Source: an uncultured Campylobacter sp. (GTDB taxonomy: Bacteria; Actinomycetota; Actinomycetes; Mycobacteriales; Mycobacteriaceae). Taken from it: DNA of 8,987 bases. Made by a program: the position numbers and the translations under genes. The notes under the pieces were generated by a model. The model ran no database searches. It saw nothing but the letters and a program-made list of their open reading frames with translations, and was not told the DNA's origin. The stretch is taken from contig CAMIME010000063.1 of NCBI GenBank assembly GCA_946221035.1, positions 1 to 8,987 on the forward strand, read 5' to 3'. Of this stretch, positions 7,474 through 8,987 are shown one piece after another (the first letter of the stretch is position 1; every line of letters starts with the position of its first letter).

Positions 7474-7974
7474 ATGACACAACCTCGCGGCTCGCAGCAG
7501 TGGAAGATCCTGGCCCTCATTCTGGTGGGCGTGGTGGTTGTGGTCGGCGCGGTGTACGCGTTCAAGGAGTACCAGCGCAACCGCCCCACAGCACCGGTGC
7601 GCGACCTCACGGTGGAGGTGGCCGCTGGCGGCGAAACGCTCGCAGTCCCCACCTACACCGTGTGCGAGCTGGACGTGGAGTGCCCGGGCGGAGACGCGCC
7701 GACCATGCCGCTTCACGGGCAGCGCGAGGTCACGTTGACGGTGCCGGCGGAGATTGCGAAAGGCAGCTGGCGTTTGCTCACCATTTACGACGACCCCGCC
7801 GCCAACTCCGAGCGCATCCTCCAATCGGGCGAATCGACGCAAGAGGTTATCCAGGCCGTCACCGATTCGGGCGCAAAGCTCGTGGTGGCGGAGGTCAGTG
7901 CGCTTGCCGTAGAGAAAGGCGATGACGGGGAGGAAGTCCCCGTCATCGCTACGTGGTCACTCGGGTTCGAGTAG
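7474..7974 (+). CDS. DUF2771 family membrane-anchored protein
   Basis: This 166-residue protein fits the actinobacterial DUF2771 family of exported or membrane-anchored proteins of unknown function. One hydrophobic helix, ILALILVGVVVVVGAVYAF (12-30), follows a short cytoplasmic N-terminus, so the rest lies outside the membrane. The extracellular part has two close cysteines (Cys64 and Cys70, in TVCELDVECPGG), which could form a disulfide, and a beta-rich body (HGQREVTLTVPAEIAKGSWR, then LLTIYDDPAA) ending WSLGFE. The start at ATG 7474 lies 11 nt after the cyclotransferase stop with no good Shine-Dalgarno, so translation may depend on coupling. Its 3' end carries a strong hairpin (7919-7949) that probably terminates the opposite cold-shock gene, and the two stop codons are only 6 nt apart. 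Its tie to the cyclotransferase is by position only. Confidence 0.82.
   Translation: MTQPRGSQQWKILALILVGVVVVVGAVYAFKEYQRNRPTAPVRDLTVEVAAGGETLAVPTYTVCELDVECPGGDAPTMPLHGQREVTLTVPAEIAKGSWRLLTIYDDPAANSERILQSGESTQEVIQAVTDSGAKLVVAEVSALAVEKGDDGEEVPVIATWSLGFE
7911..7949 (-). terminator. Probable terminator of the cold-shock gene, inside the DUF2771 gene
   Basis: A perfect 12-bp inverted repeat, GCGATGACGGGG (7919-7930) and CCCCGTCATCGC (7938-7949), encloses a 7-nt loop. Read on the minus strand, the GC-rich stem is followed by CTTTCTCT (7918 down to 7911), the pyrimidine/U-rich tail of an intrinsic terminator. It begins about 31 nt after the stop of the cold-shock gene. On the plus strand the hairpin is followed by GCTACGTGG without a T run, so it is less convincing there. 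The whole structure lies within the last 20 codons of the DUF2771 gene. Confidence 0.68.
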
Positions 7975-7980
7975 CCGTCG

Positions 7981-8364
7981 TTAAGCGTCGAGCTCCTTCG
8001 CCACCGCGCGGAGGATCTCCGCCACCTGACGCGCCTCCTTGCGCTCCGGGTAGCGACCCTGGGTAAGCGCTGGCTGCACCTGGGTCTCGATGAGCGTCAT
8101 CACGTCTGCCAACATGCTGCCCAGGTCTTCCGGCTTGCGGCGGTTGCGGGGCGCGCGCTTCGGCGTTTCCAGCACCTTGACCCGCAGGGCCTGGGGGCCG
8201 CGGCGGCCGACGGCGAAGTCGAATTCGATGCGCTGGCCGGCGACCAACTCCTCGACGCCGTCCGGGAGCACTGACTTCCCGATGAACACGTCCTCATCCC
8301 CCGGGTTGGACGCGAAGCCGAAGCCCTTCTCCGCGTCGTACCATTTCACCTTTCCAATAGGCAT
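7981..8364 (-). CDS. cspB: Cold-shock domain protein with C-terminal extension (CspB-like)
   Basis: Cold-shock domain proteins bind single-stranded RNA and DNA and can act as RNA chaperones or transcript antiterminators. Residues 1-66 form the OB-fold domain, with RNP1 as KGFGFA (13-18) and RNP2 as DVFIGKS (25-31), where the usual DVFVHFS histidine is replaced. Classical cold-shock proteins have about 67-70 residues. This one has 127, with a basic stretch TPKRAPRNRRKP (67-78) and a helical tail DLGSMLADVMTLIETQVQPAL...AEILRAVAKELDA. The same 127-residue layout is known from C. glutamicum CspB and mycobacterial counterparts, so the extension is normal in this group and may serve dimerisation or RNA contacts (inference). 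The ATG at 8364 has AGGGAG about 8 nt upstream. It is divergent from rpf. Cold induction is not shown by the sequence. Confidence 0.95.
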   Translation of the reverse strand: MPIGKVKWYDAEKGFGFASNPGDEDVFIGKSVLPDGVEELVAGQRIEFDFAVGRRGPQALRVKVLETPKRAPRNRRKPEDLGSMLADVMTLIETQVQPALTQGRYPERKEARQVAEILRAVAKELDA

Positions 8365-8400
8365 GGCGTGCTCCCTTCGTCGTCGGCGTGCTCGTGCAAA

Positions 8401-8406
8401 AGTCTA
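8401..8406 (-). promoter_or_regulatory. Candidate -10 of the csp promoter
   Basis: The minus strand reads TAGACT, a full match to the corynebacterial -10 pattern TANANT, 36 nt before the csp start codon. Transcription would begin near 8394 and give a leader of about 30 nt. That is far shorter than the long leaders of enteric cold-shock mRNAs. The -35 region 17 nt upstream is only a T-run (TTTTTC), as often in this genus. Confidence 0.45.
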
Positions 8407-8429
8407 AAGCTACCCCTTGACCCGAAAAA

Positions 8430-8441
8430 TCACGAATGTGA
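8430..8441. repeat. TCAC-N4-GTGA palindrome upstream of csp
   Basis: TCAC-GAAT-GTGA is a perfect 4+4 palindrome lying just upstream of the csp -35 position. It is a plausible operator half-site arrangement but is not the TGTGA-N6-TCACA order of GlxR. The arms are short, so chance is a real possibility. Confidence 0.35.
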
Positions 8442-8508
8442 CCCAGAACACCAAAATGCAACCAGCGCGCCATGTACTGGGGAAACGCGGGTCGGTTCAA
8501 ACGGAGAG

Positions 8509-8532
8509 CACCCGATTCGTAGCATCGGCGTG
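8509..8532. repeat. Imperfect inverted repeat upstream of rpf
   Basis: CACCCGAT (8509-8516) pairs with ATCGG-c-GTG (8524-8532) with one bulged C and a 7-nt loop TCGTAGC, giving eight pairs. It lies directly upstream of the AATCGTTA direct repeat and about where a -35 of rpf would fall. It may be an operator; it is not followed by a T run in either direction, so it is not a terminator. Confidence 0.4.
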
Positions 8533-8536
8533 ACAC

Positions 8537-8554
8537 AATCGTTATAAATCGTTA
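8537..8554 (+). repeat. Direct repeat AATCGTTA with 10-bp period before rpf
   Basis: AATCGTTA occurs exactly at 8537-8544 and 8547-8554, one helical turn apart. Such phased direct repeats are typical of OmpR-type response regulator sites. In this group MtrA, a regulator of wall-remodelling and rpf genes in related bacteria, is a candidate, but the motif match to MtrA is not established here. The repeat overlaps the candidate -10 TATAAA. Confidence 0.5.
8543..8548 (+). promoter_or_regulatory. Candidate -10 of the rpf promoter
   Basis: TATAAA, five of six to TATAAT, lies 50 nt before the rpf start codon. Transcription would begin near 8555, leaving a leader of about 44 nt with the GAGAGGAAA ribosome-binding site. 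No good -35 is present, which suggests activator dependence or a weak promoter. Confidence 0.4.
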
Positions 8555-8598
8555 GGCTCTTGCGCATCCTGGCGGTCAACAACGAGAGGAAACAATCA

Positions 8599-8987
8599 AT
8601 GGGACGCCACTCCAAGAAGACCACCTCCGTGGGCAAGAAGGCATTGGCAGGCTCCGCGGCAGCGGCCGCGCTCATGGGCGTTATCGCCCCGCAGGCCTCC
8701 GCCGCACCCGACTCTGACTGGGACAAGCTCGCGCAGTGCGAGTCCGGCGGCAACTGGGCCATCAACACCGGCAACGGCTACTACGGCGGCCTGCAGTTCT
8801 CCTACGGCACCTGGCTGGCGTACGGCGGCGGCGAGTTCGCCCCCACCGCGAACCTGGCGACGCGCGAGCAGCAGATCATCGTGGCGGAGCGCACCCTGGC
8901 GAAGCAGGGTTGGGGCGCATGGCCCGCGTGCTCCGCGCGCTACGGCCTGAACTCCGCGCCGACGAACCGCGACGCCCAGGCCGCACC
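8599..8987 (+). CDS. rpf1: Resuscitation-promoting factor, Rpf1-like (cut by window edge)
   Basis: Rpf proteins are secreted lytic transglycosylase-like muralytic enzymes that cleave peptidoglycan and promote regrowth of dormant cells. The visible 129 residues begin with a basic n-region (MGRHSKKTTSVGKK), a hydrophobic stretch ALAGSAAAAALMGVIA and a signal peptidase I site ASA-APD (cleavage after residue 35). The Rpf domain follows directly: SDWDKLAQCESGGNWAINTG (39-58), with Glu48 as the catalytic acid, then GYYGGLQFSYGTWLAYGG, TREQQIIVAERTLAKQGWG and AWPACSARYGL. Cys47 and Cys111 match the conserved disulfide pair. It reads very close to the remembered C. glutamicum Rpf1 (about 204 residues). 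ATG 8599 has GAGAGGAAA about 6-8 nt upstream, so the start is secure. The sequence runs off the window as NSAPTNRDAQAA, where C. glutamicum Rpf1 continues into a low-complexity tail. It is divergent from the cold-shock gene. Confidence 0.95.
   Translation, partial: MGRHSKKTTSVGKKALAGSAAAAALMGVIAPQASAAPDSDWDKLAQCESGGNWAINTGNGYYGGLQFSYGTWLAYGGGEFAPTANLATREQQIIVAERTLAKQGWGAWPACSARYGLNSAPTNRDAQAA

Larger units (their letters stand above)
8365..8598. promoter_or_regulatory. Divergent regulatory region between csp and rpf
   Basis: This 234-bp stretch has no plausible gene. It holds the csp promoter (near 8401), a TCAC-GAAT-GTGA palindrome (8430-8441), an imperfect GlxR-like box TGTGA-CCCAGA-ACACC (8437-8452, 8 of 10), a hairpin-like repeat (8509-8532), an AATCGTTA direct repeat (8537-8554) overlapping the likely rpf -10, and the rpf ribosome-binding site GAGAGGAAA (8584-8592). 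Rpf genes in corynebacteria are known to respond to global carbon and cell-wall regulators (GlxR, RamA/RamB, MtrA), which would fit so many elements. Confidence 0.7.

Noticed and set aside
6665..7480. 271-codon minus-strand frame opposite the cyclotransferase
   Set aside because: No start context or family features, while the plus strand matches the papaya-type cyclase along its length.
8430..8774. Minus-strand frame across the rpf promoter
   Set aside because: It overlaps the rpf signal peptide and promoter region, has no ribosome-binding site and no recognisable domain.

Overview
The window comes from the chromosome of a high-GC actinobacterium, almost certainly a Corynebacterium. The evidence is several proteins that read close to remembered C. 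glutamicum sequences (citrate synthase, SerC, the 127-residue cold-shock protein, Rpf1), several families largely confined to actinobacteria (SepH/DUF3071, DUF6928, DUF3027, DUF2771), and corynebacterial-type promoter elements. I cannot name the species. I see no mobile element, CRISPR array, tRNA, rRNA or sign of recent transfer. This is a conserved core region, and I recall a similar order (rpf, csp, spoU-type methyltransferase, sepH, serC, citrate synthase) in C. glutamicum and, more spread out, in Mycobacterium tuberculosis.

Layout. (1) 1-880, minus: the N-terminal two thirds of citrate synthase gltA, cut by the window edge. (2) 881-931: a very short divergent promoter region with a candidate gltA promoter; a near-consensus GlxR (cAMP-dependent CRP-type regulator) box overlaps its -35 and the start of serC. 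(3) 932-3738, plus: a compact cluster of serC (serine and pyridoxal phosphate synthesis), sepH (cell-division regulator that acts on FtsZ) and a DUF6928 protein of unknown role. (4) 3735-6655, minus: a second cluster, transcribed DUF3027, then an NCS2 nucleobase permease, then a TrmH/SpoU RNA 2'-O-methyltransferase. The last two abut as stop-then-ATG. The two clusters meet tail to tail with a 4-bp overlap of stop codons. (5) 6656-7974, plus: a lipoprotein glutaminyl-peptide cyclotransferase and a membrane-anchored DUF2771 protein, both facing the cell envelope. (6) 7981-8364, minus: a cold-shock protein with a C-terminal extension, whose likely terminator lies inside the DUF2771 gene. (7) 8365-8598: a 234-bp divergent regulatory region. 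(8) 8599-8987, plus: the start of a secreted resuscitation-promoting factor, cut by the window edge.

The genes cover central carbon and serine metabolism, division control, purine uptake, RNA modification and wall remodelling. I found no new defence or biosynthetic system. The items most worth a second look are the regulatory structures: the GlxR/gltA/serC overlap, the 12-bp-stem terminator hidden in a coding sequence, and the 10-bp-phased direct repeat before rpf. The uncharacterised DUF6928 gene behind sepH is also worth attention.
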